64,000 nucleotides of DNA from Aquabacterium olei (GCF_003100395.1 NZ_CP029210.1:1922001-1986000); one strand, 5' to 3'. Counted from the first letter of the stretch, positions 46,772 through 56,469 are shown. Program-made: numbers and translations. Notes: generated by a model not told the origin, from the sequence alone.

Positions 46772-47695
46772 TCAACGAGGGGCCGTATTGTGCCGCAGCG
46801 CCTGCTGCACGGTGCGCACGGCCTCGGCGAGCAGCGGCGCCATGGGGGCGGCGTTGCTCGGGTGGGCGATGCAGTCGGTGCTCCACACATGCCGGATGCC
46901 GGCCTGCTGCATGAAGCTCAGCGCGTCGTCGGCAAACAGGGCGTGGGTCACGGCCGCATCCACGGACTGCGCGCCCGCAGCCAGCAGCAGGCGGGCGGCC
47001 TCGGCCAGGGTGCGCCCGGAGCTGGCCACGTCGTCGATGAGCACGACCGCCTGTCCGCGCACGTCGACCTCAGGCAAGGTGATCCGCACGTCACGGTCGC
47101 CATGGCGCGTCTTGGTGCAGACCCCGTGGCGCCAGCCGCGGCCGGCCGCGGCGCTGTCGATCCACTGCGCCGATTCCGCGTCCGGGCCGATGAGAACGGG
47201 CGAGGCGTGATGTGCGGCCACCAGCTGCGCGAGCATGGGCGCGCCGGACAGGGCCAGCGCCCGGGCCACGGGAACGGCTTCGGCCAGCGTGGCCACGCGG
47301 TGCAGGTGCGGGTCGACCGTGATGACGGCACTGAACAGGTCGGCGAGGAACTGACCGATGACCCGCTGGCTGACCACCTCGCCCGGATGGAAGGCGATGT
47401 CCTGCCGCATGTAGGCGAGGTAAGGCGCCACCAGCGTCAGGTGGGCGGCGCCCAGCAGACGGGCCTGCCGGGCCAGCAACAGCAGCTCGATCAGTTTTTC
47501 GTTAGGGCGATCCAGGCTGCGGTAGACGATCAGGTGGGCGGGCAAGCCACCGGCCTCGTCCACGGGCAGGCGGAGGCGCCATTCGCCGTCGGGGAAACGA
47601 TGGCGTTCAATTTCGGCGGCAGGCACGCCCAGCTCGGCGGCCAGGCGCTGGGCGGGCACAGCCTCGTCGGCAAAGTGGAGCAAGAGGTCTGGCAT
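46772..47695 (-). CDS. Ribose-phosphate pyrophosphokinase-family protein (PRPP synthetase-like)
   Basis: Predicted to make PRPP from ribose 5-phosphate and ATP, or a related diphosphoryl transfer. 307 residues. Key sites look intact: FPDGEWRLR at 34-42, MRQD at 96-99 (canonical ARQD), VDPHLHR at 127-133, catalytic-loop KTR at 195-197, and the PRPP loop LIDDVASSGRT at 219-229. The PRPP loop and several contacts differ from the housekeeping Prs (DDMIDTAGT), so this is a divergent paralogue; the main prs is presumably elsewhere. It starts 3 bases after the AMP-phosphorylase-like gene, strongly suggesting a joint pathway. Confidence 0.82.
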   Translation of the reverse strand: MPDLLLHFADEAVPAQRLAAELGVPAAEIERHRFPDGEWRLRLPVDEAGGLPAHLIVYRSLDRPNEKLIELLLLARQARLLGAAHLTLVAPYLAYMRQDIAFHPGEVVSQRVIGQFLADLFSAVITVDPHLHRVATLAEAVPVARALALSGAPMLAQLVAAHHASPVLIGPDAESAQWIDSAAAGRGWRHGVCTKTRHGDRDVRITLPEVDVRGQAVVLIDDVASSGRTLAEAARLLLAAGAQSVDAAVTHALFADDALSFMQQAGIRHVWSTDCIAHPSNAAPMAPLLAEAVRTVQQALRHNTAPR

Positions 47696-47698
47696 GGT

Positions 47699-49306
47699 TC
47701 AGAACTCGACGTGTAGGTCGGTGAGGTCAGCCGGGCTGCCCAGCATGAAGCCGCTGGTGCGCTCGCACGCCTGGCGGGCAAAGCCCAGGTCGGTGGGGAA
47801 GGCTGCGTGCACGCGGTACAGCGTGTCGCCGGCTTTCACGGTGTCGCCCAGCTTGTGCAGCAGGTCGACGCCGGCGCCTTGCACCTTGGGCGCGCCCGCA
47901 AGCCGGGCAATGCGGGCCAGATGCAGGTTGTCGATGCCCGTGACCATCCCGTCCTGCGGGGCCGTCACCTCGAAGGTGAGCGGCGCGAGGTCGGGGTGTT
48001 CCGGGTCGAATGCACGGGCGCCCTGGGCTTCGATGATGGCCTGCATGCGCTCGAGGGCCCGGCCCGATTCGAGGATGTCGCGGGCGATGGCATAGCCTTC
48101 GCCGCCGCGCACGTCGGGGTCGAACTCCAGCATCCGGCCGGCCAGCCGCAGTGATTTCTGACGCAGGTCGTGGGGCGCGCGCGGGTCGTTGCGCAGCACG
48201 CGCATCACGTCGCGCGCCTCGAGCACCGGGCCGATGCCGTAGCCGATGGGCTGGCGGCCGTCGGTGATGACAACATCGATGGTCAGCCCCATGCGCCGCG
48301 AAACGAACTCGAACAGCTTGCGCAGGCGCTGCGCCTCGGGCACGGTGCGCACCTTGGCGGTCGGGCCGACCGGGATGTCGAGCAGCAGGTGGGTGGAGCC
48401 CGCCGCCACCTTCTTCGACAGGATGGACGCCACCATCTGGCCGGGCGAGTCGATGGACAGGGGGCGCTCGACCGAGATCAGCACGTCGTCGGCCGGCGAG
48501 AGCTCGCTGGTGCCGCCCCAGGCCAGGCAGCCGCGGTGGGTGTGCACGATTTCCTGCAGCCGCTCGAATGGCGGTTCGACGTTGGCCAGCACCTCCATGG
48601 TGTCGGCCGTGCCCGCGGGCGAGGTGATGGCGCGCGAAGACGTCTTGGGGCACAGCATGCCGTGCGCCGCCACGATGGGCACGACCAGCATCGACGTGCG
48701 GTTGCCCGGGATGCCCCCGATGCAGTGTTTGTCGACCACCGGGTGGGCCTTCCAGTCCAGGCGCCGGCCGACGCCGGCCATGGCCGCGGTCAGGTCGTAG
48801 ACCTCTTCACGGTCGAGCTCGCCCTGGTTGGTGGCGACCACAAAGGCGGTGAGCTCGATCTTGGAATAGCGGTGGTCGACGATGTCGCGCACGATCGCCT
48901 GGTAGTCGGCGTGTGTCAGGCGCTCGCCTGCGATCTTGCGGTGCAGGGCCGAGATGGAGGTGGGTGGCTCGGCCTGGCTGACGGTGGCCGGGTGCTCGGA
49001 CGGCACGCCGATCTGGGCGAAGGCGTCTTCCGACAGGCCCAGCTCGTCAGGCCCGACGATGCAGGCGTCGTCGACCACGTTCAGCGTTGCCAGGATGCGG
49101 CGCCCATTGGCGCGCACTTCGACCTTGGACAGGGCCTGAAAGCCCTCGGCCCGGTAGATGGCGCACTCGCGGTGGAGGTAGGCGACGTTCTCGCGGTAGG
49201 TGTCGATGGCGACGCGCTTGAGGCGCAGCGGCGTCAGGGTGTCGGGTGTCGGGCTGGGCTGGGAGAGGGGAGGTGACATGGCAGACAACGGAATCCAGAC
49301 CGTCAT
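47699..49306 (-). CDS. AMP phosphorylase / thymidine phosphorylase family protein (archaeal-type architecture)
   Basis: Predicted phosphorolysis of a nucleotide or nucleoside: for AMP phosphorylases, AMP + Pi gives adenine + ribose 1,5-bisphosphate. 535 residues, longer than bacterial DeoA (about 440) because of an N-terminal domain of about 100 residues ([20 protein letters not shown]), as in archaeal AMP phosphorylases. Diagnostic block [13 protein letters not shown] at 194-206 and [20 protein letters not shown] at 220-239 match that group rather than DeoA (KHSTGGVGD). ATG 49306 has AGGGGA just upstream; ATG 49279 is an alternative. No RuBisCO or R15P isomerase lies in the window. True substrate unknown. 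Confidence 0.82.
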   Translation of the reverse strand: MTVWIPLSAMSPPLSQPSPTPDTLTPLRLKRVAIDTYRENVAYLHRECAIYRAEGFQALSKVEVRANGRRILATLNVVDDACIVGPDELGLSEDAFAQIGVPSEHPATVSQAEPPTSISALHRKIAGERLTHADYQAIVRDIVDHRYSKIELTAFVVATNQGELDREEVYDLTAAMAGVGRRLDWKAHPVVDKHCIGGIPGNRTSMLVVPIVAAHGMLCPKTSSRAITSPAGTADTMEVLANVEPPFERLQEIVHTHRGCLAWGGTSELSPADDVLISVERPLSIDSPGQMVASILSKKVAAGSTHLLLDIPVGPTAKVRTVPEAQRLRKLFEFVSRRMGLTIDVVITDGRQPIGYGIGPVLEARDVMRVLRNDPRAPHDLRQKSLRLAGRMLEFDPDVRGGEGYAIARDILESGRALERMQAIIEAQGARAFDPEHPDLAPLTFEVTAPQDGMVTGIDNLHLARIARLAGAPKVQGAGVDLLHKLGDTVKAGDTLYRVHAAFPTDLGFARQACERTSGFMLGSPADLTDLHVEF

Positions 49307-49351
49307 CTTCCCCTGAATTGCCTCGCGCTGTTTGCGGGCCTGTCCTGCTTG

Positions 49352-50257
49352 TCAGCCAGCGCTTGATGTGACGCAAGCGGCGTCAGCCGGGTGGGGCTCG
49401 CTGACGGCCATGTGGTCGGCCCAATGCACGATGGCCAGCGTACCGTCGGCATGCTCGACCAGCGCCGTCAGGCTCTCGACCCAGTCGCCGTCGTTGCAAT
49501 AGAGGATGCCGCCGATGTCGCGCATCTCGGCGTGGTGGATGTGGCCGCACACCACGCCGTCCACCTCCTGCCGACGCGCTTCGCGGGCCAGGGCCTCCTC
49601 GAAGTCGCTCACATAGCTCACGGCCCGCTTGACCTTGAGCTTGAGGTACTTCGACAGCGACCAGTAGGGCAGACCCAGGCGCGCGCGCAGCGAGTTCAGG
49701 TGGCGGTTCAGCTTCAGTGTGAACTCGTAGAGGGCATCGCCCACCAGGGCCAGCCAGCGGGCGCACTGGATCACGCCATCGTAGAGGTCACCGTGTGTCA
49801 CCCAGAACCGTCGGCCGTCCGCGAGCGTGTGGACGCATTCCTCGCGGACCTCGATGCCGCCAAAGGCCTGATCGAGAAAATGCCGCGCGAACTCGTCGTG
49901 GTTGCCGGGCACGAACACCACGCGCGTGCCCTTGCGGGCGTGCCGCAGCAGTTTCTGCACGACGTCGTTATGGGCCTGCGGCCAGTACCAGTGGCGGCGC
50001 AACTGCCAGCCGTCGATGATGTCGCCGACTAGGTAGAGCGTGTCGCACTCGAGGTGGCGCAGGAAGTCGAGCAGGGCGTCGGCCTGGCAGCCCGGCGTGC
50101 CGAGGTGCACGTCCGAGATCCAGGCCGTGCGCACCTTCAGCGCCGCGCGCCGGGGCGTGGCGGAAGCGGGCTGCGCGGGTGACAGTGCGCCTGAGCCGCT
50201 CCGTCCGAAGCCGGCTTGCCAGGCACGCATCAGGGGGGTGGTGAACCAGGGCCGCAT
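49352..50257 (-). CDS. Metallophosphoesterase, UDP-2,3-diacylglucosamine diphosphatase-like
   Basis: Calcineurin-fold phosphoesterase of the LpxH-like group (lipid A or cell-envelope nucleotide cleavage is the usual annotation). 301 residues. Metal motifs: SDVHLGTPGCQADAL at 48-62, LVGDIIDGWQL, VPGNHDEFAR, THGDLYD and CGHIHHAEMRD. The N-terminal 40 residues are variable. It is longer than E. coli LpxH (240) and has a central basic stretch, so it may be a paralogue with another substrate. First gene of the minus-strand run; the gap to the phosphorylase gene is 45 bases. Confidence 0.82.
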   Translation of the reverse strand: MRPWFTTPLMRAWQAGFGRSGSGALSPAQPASATPRRAALKVRTAWISDVHLGTPGCQADALLDFLRHLECDTLYLVGDIIDGWQLRRHWYWPQAHNDVVQKLLRHARKGTRVVFVPGNHDEFARHFLDQAFGGIEVREECVHTLADGRRFWVTHGDLYDGVIQCARWLALVGDALYEFTLKLNRHLNSLRARLGLPYWSLSKYLKLKVKRAVSYVSDFEEALAREARRQEVDGVVCGHIHHAEMRDIGGILYCNDGDWVESLTALVEHADGTLAIVHWADHMAVSEPHPADAACVTSSAG

Positions 50258-50350
50258 GGCGCGATGGTCGGTGGCCGTCGTGACACCGGCGCGACATCGC
50301 GGTGACGCTTCCGTGATGGCGTACCGAGAGGGGATCGGGGTTATCCCGCC

Positions 50351-50388
50351 GTGTCACAGGCTGACACAGGTGTGCGGGAAATTTTCCC
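50351..50388. promoter_or_regulatory. Two adjacent inverted repeats upstream of the TonB receptor
   Basis: GTGTCA-N5-TGACAC (50351-50367) and GGGAAA-T-TTTCCC (50376-50388), the latter perfect. They lie 73-110 bases upstream of the receptor start in the 203-base divergent region and could bind the NarL-type regulator encoded downstream, or a Fur-like protein. No cobalamin riboswitch was recognised. Confidence 0.45.
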
Positions 50389-50460
50389 TGTGTGGGCCGT
50401 GACGGGTTGCCGACACTCCATCCGTCCAAGAGAGAACACGTCAGACGACGAGGAGACCCC

Positions 50461-52884
50461 GTGCGACAGTCCGTGCACCGCCCCATCGCCGCGCAGGCCG
50501 CTCTGCGCCCCCTTCTTCAACCCCGCGCCGTGTCCGTGGCGGCCGGCCTGCTGTGCCTGGCCATGCAGGCACACGCGCAGAGCGAGGCGCCCGTGCTGGT
50601 GGCCCGCGCCGAACTGCCCTCCGTCTCTGTCATCAGCACCACACCGCTGCCCGGCATTGGCCTGGCGCGCAACGTCTTTCCCGCGCCGGTGCAGTCGGCC
50701 AGCCTGCGCGATCTGGCGGACAGCGGCGCAGCCGACCTGTCGGAGTTCCTGAACCGCCGGCTCGGCAGCGTCCACGTGAACGAGGTGCAGGCCAACCCGT
50801 TCATGATGGATGTGAACTATCGGGGCTACACGGCCTCGCCGCTGCTTGGGACACCCCAGGGGCTGTCGGTGTACGTGGATGGGGTGCGCCAGAACCAGGC
50901 GTTTGGCGACGTGGTGCTGTGGGACCTGATCCCCAAGGCTGCCATTGCCGGCGTGACGCTGATGCCTGGCGCCAACCCCTTGTTCGGCTTGAACACACTG
51001 GGCGGTGCGCTGAGCATCGACACCAAGGACGGTCGCCGCCATGCCGGCACCGCGATCGAATTGAGCGCGGGGCAGCATGGCCGCGCGAGCCTGGGACTCG
51101 AGCACGGTGGGGCCAACGACAAGGGCCTGGACTGGTTCGTGGCGGGCACGACCTACCGCGACAGCGGCTGGCGCGACGATTCCCCTTCGCGCATCGGCCA
51201 GTTCTTCGGCAAGGTGGGCTGGCGTGATGGCGCCACCGACGTGAAGCTGAGCCTGGCACATGCCGACACCGATCTGACCGGCAACGGCCTGCAGCAGCGC
51301 GAACTGCTTGCCGCCGACCGCAGCAGCGTGTTCACCAAGCCCGACCAGACGCAGAACCGGGCCACCCAGCTCAACCTGCAACTCAAGCACGCCCTGTCGG
51401 ACCAGGTGATGCTCAGCGGCAACGCCTACTGGCGTCAGACCCGCACCCGCACCTTCAACGGCGACCTCAACGAGGAAGTGATCGGCGAGGGCCCGAGCCC
51501 CGCAGCCTGCGTGGACGAGGCCGCGATCAATGGCGAGCCCAACGAGGCCTGCTCCGGCATTGCCACCCGCACGCGCACCAGCCAGCGCAACATGGGCCTG
51601 CAGGGGCAGATCAGCATGCAGGGCCACCTGATGGGACTGCGCAATCAGGGTGTGCTGGGTGCGGCGTTCGACAGCAGCCGCCTGAACTTCACGCAGGGCT
51701 CACAGTTCGGCTACCTGAACGACGACCGCTCGCTGACGCTGGTGAACGCCTTTGCCGACGGCACGCAGGATTCGAGCGAGGCCTTCGACGCCCGCGTGCG
51801 ACTCAAGGGCCGTGTCACCACCTGGAGCCTGTTCGGCAGCGACACGCTGTCCCTCAACGAGCAGTGGCACGTGACAGCCTCGGGCCGCTTCAACGACACC
51901 CGGCTGAAGAACGCCGACCAGCTCTACCCCTACAACAACGCGACCACGCAGGGTGAACTGCGCGGCACGCTGGACGGCAACCACCGCTTCCGTCGGTTCA
52001 ACCCGGCGCTGGGCGTCAGTTTCACGCCGAGCCCCGCGTTCAGCGCCTATGCCGGCTATGCAGAAAGCAGCCGCGCGCCGACCTCGGTGGAGCTGGGCTG
52101 CGCCGACCCCGAGTTCGGCTGCCGCCTGCCCAACTCGATGGCCGGGGATCCGCCGCTCAAGCAGGTCGTCTCGCACACGTGGGAGATGGGCGTGCGCGGC
52201 CTGCTTGACGGCCGCTGGAACTGGAACCTCGGCACCTTCCTGGGTGACAACACCGACGACATCCTGTTCGTGGCCAACAATGCCTCGACCGGCTACTTCA
52301 AGAACTTCGGGCGCACGCGCCGCCAGGGCGTGGAAGCGGGCGTGCAGGGCCGTGACGGGGCCTGGACGCTGGGCATGAACCTGACGTGGATGAAGGCCAC
52401 CTATCAGACGCGTGAAGTGGTGGGCAGCGAATACCACAGCGGCGCCGACGCCGACAACGGCATCGTGGTGAACCCGGGTGACCGCATCCCGCAGATCCCG
52501 AGCCAGATCCTCAAGGCGCAGGTGGCGTATGACCTCGGCAGTCAGTGGCGTGTGGGCCTGGACATGCAAGCGGTCAGCGGCAGCCCGGTGCGGGGCAATG
52601 AGGACAACCGGCACCAGGCCAACGGCATCACCACCTTTGGTTCGGGGCGCAATCCGGGCTATGCGGTCTTCAACTTCAATGGCCGCTATCAGGCCACGAA
52701 GAACGTCACGATCCGTCTGGGTGTGAGCAACCTGTTCGATCGGGATTACGCCACCGCCGGGCAGCTGGGCGCACGCGCGTTTGCGGCCAACGGCACCTAC
52801 ACCGATGCCGGTGGTATCGGCACGACCTTCTACTCGCCGGGCGCGCCGCGCACCGTGTGGGCCACGTTGCGCTGGTCGATGTGA
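50461..52884 (+). CDS. TonB-dependent outer-membrane receptor
   Basis: Energised outer-membrane transporter, substrate unknown. 807 residues from GTG 50461, with GAGGAG 5 bases upstream; starting there gives a good signal peptide (Arg-rich start, hydrophobic SVAAGLLCLAM, cleavage after AHAQ). Plug domain about 60-200: LSEFLNRRLGSVHVNEVQ, VYVDGVRQNQAFGDVVLWDL, NPLFGLNTLGGALSI. The rest is beta-barrel ending in LFDRDYAT and TVWATLRWSM; the last residue is Met, not the usual aromatic. Two inverted repeats lie upstream, and a NarL-type two-component system converges on it with a 21-base gap, suggesting dedicated control. Confidence 0.93.
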   Translation: MRQSVHRPIAAQAALRPLLQPRAVSVAAGLLCLAMQAHAQSEAPVLVARAELPSVSVISTTPLPGIGLARNVFPAPVQSASLRDLADSGAADLSEFLNRRLGSVHVNEVQANPFMMDVNYRGYTASPLLGTPQGLSVYVDGVRQNQAFGDVVLWDLIPKAAIAGVTLMPGANPLFGLNTLGGALSIDTKDGRRHAGTAIELSAGQHGRASLGLEHGGANDKGLDWFVAGTTYRDSGWRDDSPSRIGQFFGKVGWRDGATDVKLSLAHADTDLTGNGLQQRELLAADRSSVFTKPDQTQNRATQLNLQLKHALSDQVMLSGNAYWRQTRTRTFNGDLNEEVIGEGPSPAACVDEAAINGEPNEACSGIATRTRTSQRNMGLQGQISMQGHLMGLRNQGVLGAAFDSSRLNFTQGSQFGYLNDDRSLTLVNAFADGTQDSSEAFDARVRLKGRVTTWSLFGSDTLSLNEQWHVTASGRFNDTRLKNADQLYPYNNATTQGELRGTLDGNHRFRRFNPALGVSFTPSPAFSAYAGYAESSRAPTSVELGCADPEFGCRLPNSMAGDPPLKQVVSHTWEMGVRGLLDGRWNWNLGTFLGDNTDDILFVANNASTGYFKNFGRTRRQGVEAGVQGRDGAWTLGMNLTWMKATYQTREVVGSEYHSGADADNGIVVNPGDRIPQIPSQILKAQVAYDLGSQWRVGLDMQAVSGSPVRGNEDNRHQANGITTFGSGRNPGYAVFNFNGRYQATKNVTIRLGVSNLFDRDYATAGQLGARAFAANGTYTDAGGIGTTFYSPGAPRTVWATLRWSM

Positions 52885-52905
52885 TGCAGGCCGGTCGCTG
52901 GCCGC

Positions 52906-53556
52906 TCAGCGCGGCTGGCGACCGTCGATGACCCCATGACGCAGGGCCAGGTGCACGAGCGCCGCCGATGTGGCGACGCCCAGCTTGTCCTTGATCTGCG
53001 TCTGGTTGTTGGCCACCGTCTTGGGGCTCAGGCTCAGCAGCCGGGCGCACTCGGCCGGTGAGTGACCCTCGGCCAGCAGACGGAAAATCTCGAACTCGCG
53101 CTGGCTCAGCGCGGCGAGGCGCTCAGCCTCGTCCTGCTCCGCCCGGTTCAGCAACGACGGGGAAAGGTCGGCGCTCAGGTAGCGCCCGCCGCGGTCCACG
53201 GCACGCACGGCGGCCACCAGGCTGTCTGGCGGGGCGTTCTTGCTGACGAATCCGCGCGCGCCGCTGTCCAATGCACGGCGCACCATCTGCGCCGAGTCGT
53301 ACATGCTGCATACGAGCACGCGGGCCTCCGAGTCGCGCGCGAGCACCTTGCGCAGCAGCTCCACGCCGCCCGCGCCTGGCATCGACAGGTCGGTCACCAG
53401 CACATCGGGCGTGAGCGACACCCAGGCGGTGTGCCCCTCCTCGACATCGGCTGCTTCGCCGACCACGGTGATGTCCCCGTCCTGCTCCAGCAGGCGCCGG
53501 TAGCCGGAACGGACAACGGGATGGTCATCGACCAGCAGCACACGGGTCTGTCTCAT
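52906..53556 (-). CDS. NarL/FixJ-family response regulator
   Basis: DNA-binding regulator partner of the adjacent kinase. 216 residues from ATG 53556. Receiver: Asp 10/11 in LLVDDHPVV, phospho-Asp 56 in LVTDLSMPG, Lys near 106 in FVSKNAPP. LuxR-type HTH: LSQREFEIFRLLAEGHSPAECARLL region (first part LSQREFEIFRLLAEGHS) then LSPKTVANNQTQIKDKLGV. It overlaps the kinase by 4 bases. Convergent with the TonB receptor. Confidence 0.93.
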   Translation of the reverse strand: MRQTRVLLVDDHPVVRSGYRRLLEQDGDITVVGEAADVEEGHTAWVSLTPDVLVTDLSMPGAGGVELLRKVLARDSEARVLVCSMYDSAQMVRRALDSGARGFVSKNAPPDSLVAAVRAVDRGGRYLSADLSPSLLNRAEQDEAERLAALSQREFEIFRLLAEGHSPAECARLLSLSPKTVANNQTQIKDKLGVATSAALVHLALRHGVIDGRQPR

Positions 53557-54500
53557 GCGGGAAGGTTCTCCAGAGGCAGATCGGCCTCGATGCGAAGGCC
53601 GCCGCCTTCCACGTTGTCCAGCTTCAGCGTGCCGCCATAGCCGGCGACGCGCTCGCGCATGCCGGCCAGACCATGCCCGCCGCCAGCGCCTGCCGGATGG
53701 CGGTCGGGCGCCAGCCCGCAACCATCGTCCGTGATGCGCAGCCGAAGTCCCTCAGCCGAGGGCAGCGGCTCAAACACGATCTGCACATGGCTGGCCTCGG
53801 CATGTCGGGCCACGTTGGTCAGCGCTTCCTGCACCAGGCGGTACACCGTCACGGCCACGTCGTCGGGCAGCGCAGGTGAGCCCGGCCGCGGCACGAAGGC
53901 GCAACCGATGCCGGTCTGTACCTCCCACCGTTCGCACAGGGCCTGCACGGCGGCTTCCAGTCCCAGGCTGTCGAGATCGGGCGGGCGCAGGCGGTCGAGC
54001 ATCTCGCGCACCAGCCCATGCAGGCGCTCTGCGGATTCGTCGATCCGGCACGCACCCTCGGCCACGGCCGGCACGTCGGTTGCGCGTGCAATGTAGCGCG
54101 CATCGGCCCGGATCGCGGTGCAGTGCTGCCCGAACTCGTCGTGCAGTTCGCGGGCCAGCGCCCGTCGCTCGGTGTCCTGCACGCGGATCAGCGCCTGAGC
54201 CAGTTCACGGTTCTCCGTCAGCAGGGCTTGCGCCTGTTGCTCGGCCACCGTGCGGGCCGCCAGCGCCTGCCGGGCATCCACCACGCGGCGCCAGCCAAAC
54301 CACAGCAGCCCCAGCGACAGGGCCAGCAGCGTCAGCGGCAGTTCGTCGAGCTGCCAGTGTTCCAGCCCGCGCGTGGCCGCCTGCAATCGCTCGAACAGTT
54401 CGAAGCGGCCCGCCACGACGAAGAAGGCCAGCACCCCGGCCAGCACGAGCAGGGCATCCTGCGCCCAGCCGGCAGCGAACCGAGACACGGCCTTGCTCAC
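53553..54500 (-). CDS. Sensor histidine kinase (HisKA_3 / NarX-DesK type)
   Basis: Membrane sensor for the NarL-type regulator. 315 residues from GTG 54500, which starts 4 bases after the rlhA stop. Two membrane helices (about 15-31 and 53-70) with a very short periplasmic loop, so the signal is probably membrane or cytoplasmic. Dimerisation/phospho-acceptor His 120 in RRALARELHDEFGQH; ATP lid region ITDDGCGLAPDRHP and GGGHGLAGMRERV. Conserved kinase residues intact. It follows rlhA directly and may be read from the same promoter. Confidence 0.9.
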   Translation of the reverse strand: MSKAVSRFAAGWAQDALLVLAGVLAFFVVAGRFELFERLQAATRGLEHWQLDELPLTLLALSLGLLWFGWRRVVDARQALAARTVAEQQAQALLTENRELAQALIRVQDTERRALARELHDEFGQHCTAIRADARYIARATDVPAVAEGACRIDESAERLHGLVREMLDRLRPPDLDSLGLEAAVQALCERWEVQTGIGCAFVPRPGSPALPDDVAVTVYRLVQEALTNVARHAEASHVQIVFEPLPSAEGLRLRITDDGCGLAPDRHPAGAGGGHGLAGMRERVAGYGGTLKLDNVEGGGLRIEADLPLENLPA

Positions 54501-54504
54501 GGCA

Positions 54505-56469
54505 TCAGGCCGTCGGGCGGCTGCGGTAGAACTGGATGGGCGCCGCCGCAACCTGGTTGAGCACCGACTTCTTCATCTTGCCCACCACGTGCATCTCGCA
54601 GGGTTTGCAGTCGAAGCGCAGGGTCAGCTTCTCCTTGCCGTTCACCAGTTGCAGCGGCGCGGCCTTCACCGTGCCCTGCACGCCCGTCACGCCTTTGGCC
54701 TGCTTGGGGCACAGGCTCAGCGAAAAGCGCACGCAGTGCTTGGTGATCATCAGGCTGACCTCGCCGAGCTCTTCGTGGCTTTCATAGGCAGCTTCGATCA
54801 CCTTCACGCCGTGGTGGGCGTAGAAGTCGCGCGCCGCGTGGTTGTAGACGTTGGCCAAGTAGGTGAGCGTGTCCTCCGGATACGGCACCGGCGGATCGAC
54901 TGGCTCGGCGCGCGGTAGACGCTGAAGGGCTGCAGCACGGGCGGCTTCGAGGGCTGCCACGGCGTCCCTGCGCAGGCTGTTGAGCACCGAAGCCGGCACG
55001 AACCACGGCTGGGCGGTGCGCAAGGTCAGCTCGTGTGCCTGGAAGATCGTGGCGCCGAGCTTGCCCAGGTGCTCGCGCAACGTGGCTTCAGCGCGATCGG
55101 GCTGCTGCGGGGGCTGCTTGTCGCACACCACGCGTGCCTCGCCCACGTGCCCCGTCTCGTCCGTCAGGGTCAGTTGCAGCCCGTCCGGGGTGTCGGCGAG
55201 GTCCATCCACAGGCCGATGCGGCGCTCGGACGATTTCTTGCTCAGCAGGTTTTCCCAGGCCCGGTCGCGGTTGCGGTTGATCGCCACACCCGATTTCAGA
55301 TCGGGCAGGGCGGCGATCTCCTCATTGGGAAACACACGCCAAAGCCGCCCCGCCTTGCCCACCGGCTCGGCCGTGTTCACCTGCACGCCCACGATGTCCT
55401 TGGTCAGCGTCAGGTAGTTCAGGCCGTCGCCGTTCTCGATGGAATCGGCCTCGGCCGGGTTCAGCGCCACATCGAACCAGCGGTCGCCCACCTTGGCCAC
55501 CTCGCCGATCGGCAGGCCGAGGTGCTTGGGGCTCTCGAAGGCGCCGATGTCTTCCTTGCGCCCGTTGACGAAATAGTCGGTGGCGCCGCGGTTGAAGTTG
55601 CGGTCCGGGTCGGGCTGAAAGAAGAAGGTGCACTCGCCAGCCGAGGCGCGCGTCAGCTCCGGGCTGGCTTCCAGAATCTCGTCAAGCAGCATGCGGTAGT
55701 GGGCGGTGATGTTCTTCACATAGCCCATGTCCTTGTAGCGGCCCTCGATCTTGAACGAGCTCACGCCGGCGTCGATCAGCGCGCGCAGGTTGGCGCTCTG
55801 GTCGTTGTCCTTCATCGACAGCACGTGCTGCTCGAAGGCCACCACCTGGCCACCGTCGTCCAGCACGTTGTAAGGCAGGCGGCAGGCTTGCGAACAATCG
55901 CCGCGGTTGGCGCTGCGCCCGGTGTGCGCGTGGCTGATGAAGCACTGGCCGCTGTAGGCCACGCACAGCGCGCCGTGGATGAAGAACTCGATGTTGGCGT
56001 GCGTGTTCACCGCAATGTCGCGGATCTGCTGGAGCGTCAGCTCGCGTGCCAGCACGATCTGGCTGAAGCCCACGTCCTGCAGGAACTTGGCCTTCTCGAC
56101 CGTGCGGATGTCGGTCTGCGTGCTGGCGTGCAGCTGGATGGGCGGCAGGTCGAGCTGCAGCAGCCCCATGTCCTGCACGATCAGCGCATCGACGCCGGCG
56201 TCGTACAGCTGCCAGATCAGCTTGCGTGCGGGCTCCAGTTCGTCGTCACGCAGGATGGTGTTGAGCGTGGTGAAGATGCGTGCGTGGTAGCGGTGGGCGT
56301 GCTGCACCAGGCGCGCGATGTCGCTCACCTCGTTGCTGGCATTGCTGCGGGCGCCGAACGAGGGGCCGCCGATGTAGACGGCATCGGCCCCGTGATTGAT
56401 GGCCTCGATGCCGATGTCGGCGGTCTTGGCAGGGGCGAGCAGTTCGATCTCGTGGCGGGAAGCGGGCAT
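54505..56469 (-). CDS. rlhA: 23S rRNA 5-hydroxycytidine synthase RlhA (peptidase U32 family)
   Basis: U32-family protein; the E. coli homologue RlhA (YdcP) makes 5-hydroxycytidine at C2501 of 23S rRNA. From ATG 56469 it has 654 residues, almost the E. coli length (653), so earlier codons up to 56553 are rejected. U32 blocks include HGADAVYIGGPSFGAR, NIEFFIHGALCVAYSGQC and RGDCSQACRLPY with several Cys that may bind an iron-sulfur cluster, as reported for the family. C-terminal part carries RFDCKPCEMHV. Divergent from the DUF1624 gene. Confidence 0.92.
   Translation of the reverse strand: MPASRHEIELLAPAKTADIGIEAINHGADAVYIGGPSFGARSNASNEVSDIARLVQHAHRYHARIFTTLNTILRDDELEPARKLIWQLYDAGVDALIVQDMGLLQLDLPPIQLHASTQTDIRTVEKAKFLQDVGFSQIVLARELTLQQIRDIAVNTHANIEFFIHGALCVAYSGQCFISHAHTGRSANRGDCSQACRLPYNVLDDGGQVVAFEQHVLSMKDNDQSANLRALIDAGVSSFKIEGRYKDMGYVKNITAHYRMLLDEILEASPELTRASAGECTFFFQPDPDRNFNRGATDYFVNGRKEDIGAFESPKHLGLPIGEVAKVGDRWFDVALNPAEADSIENGDGLNYLTLTKDIVGVQVNTAEPVGKAGRLWRVFPNEEIAALPDLKSGVAINRNRDRAWENLLSKKSSERRIGLWMDLADTPDGLQLTLTDETGHVGEARVVCDKQPPQQPDRAEATLREHLGKLGATIFQAHELTLRTAQPWFVPASVLNSLRRDAVAALEAARAAALQRLPRAEPVDPPVPYPEDTLTYLANVYNHAARDFYAHHGVKVIEAAYESHEELGEVSLMITKHCVRFSLSLCPKQAKGVTGVQGTVKAAPLQLVNGKEKLTLRFDCKPCEMHVVGKMKKSVLNQVAAAPIQFYRSRPTA

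Noticed and set aside
50258..50460. Cobalamin or other metabolite riboswitch upstream of the TonB receptor
   Set aside because: The conserved B12-box sequences were not found; only simple inverted repeats are present.
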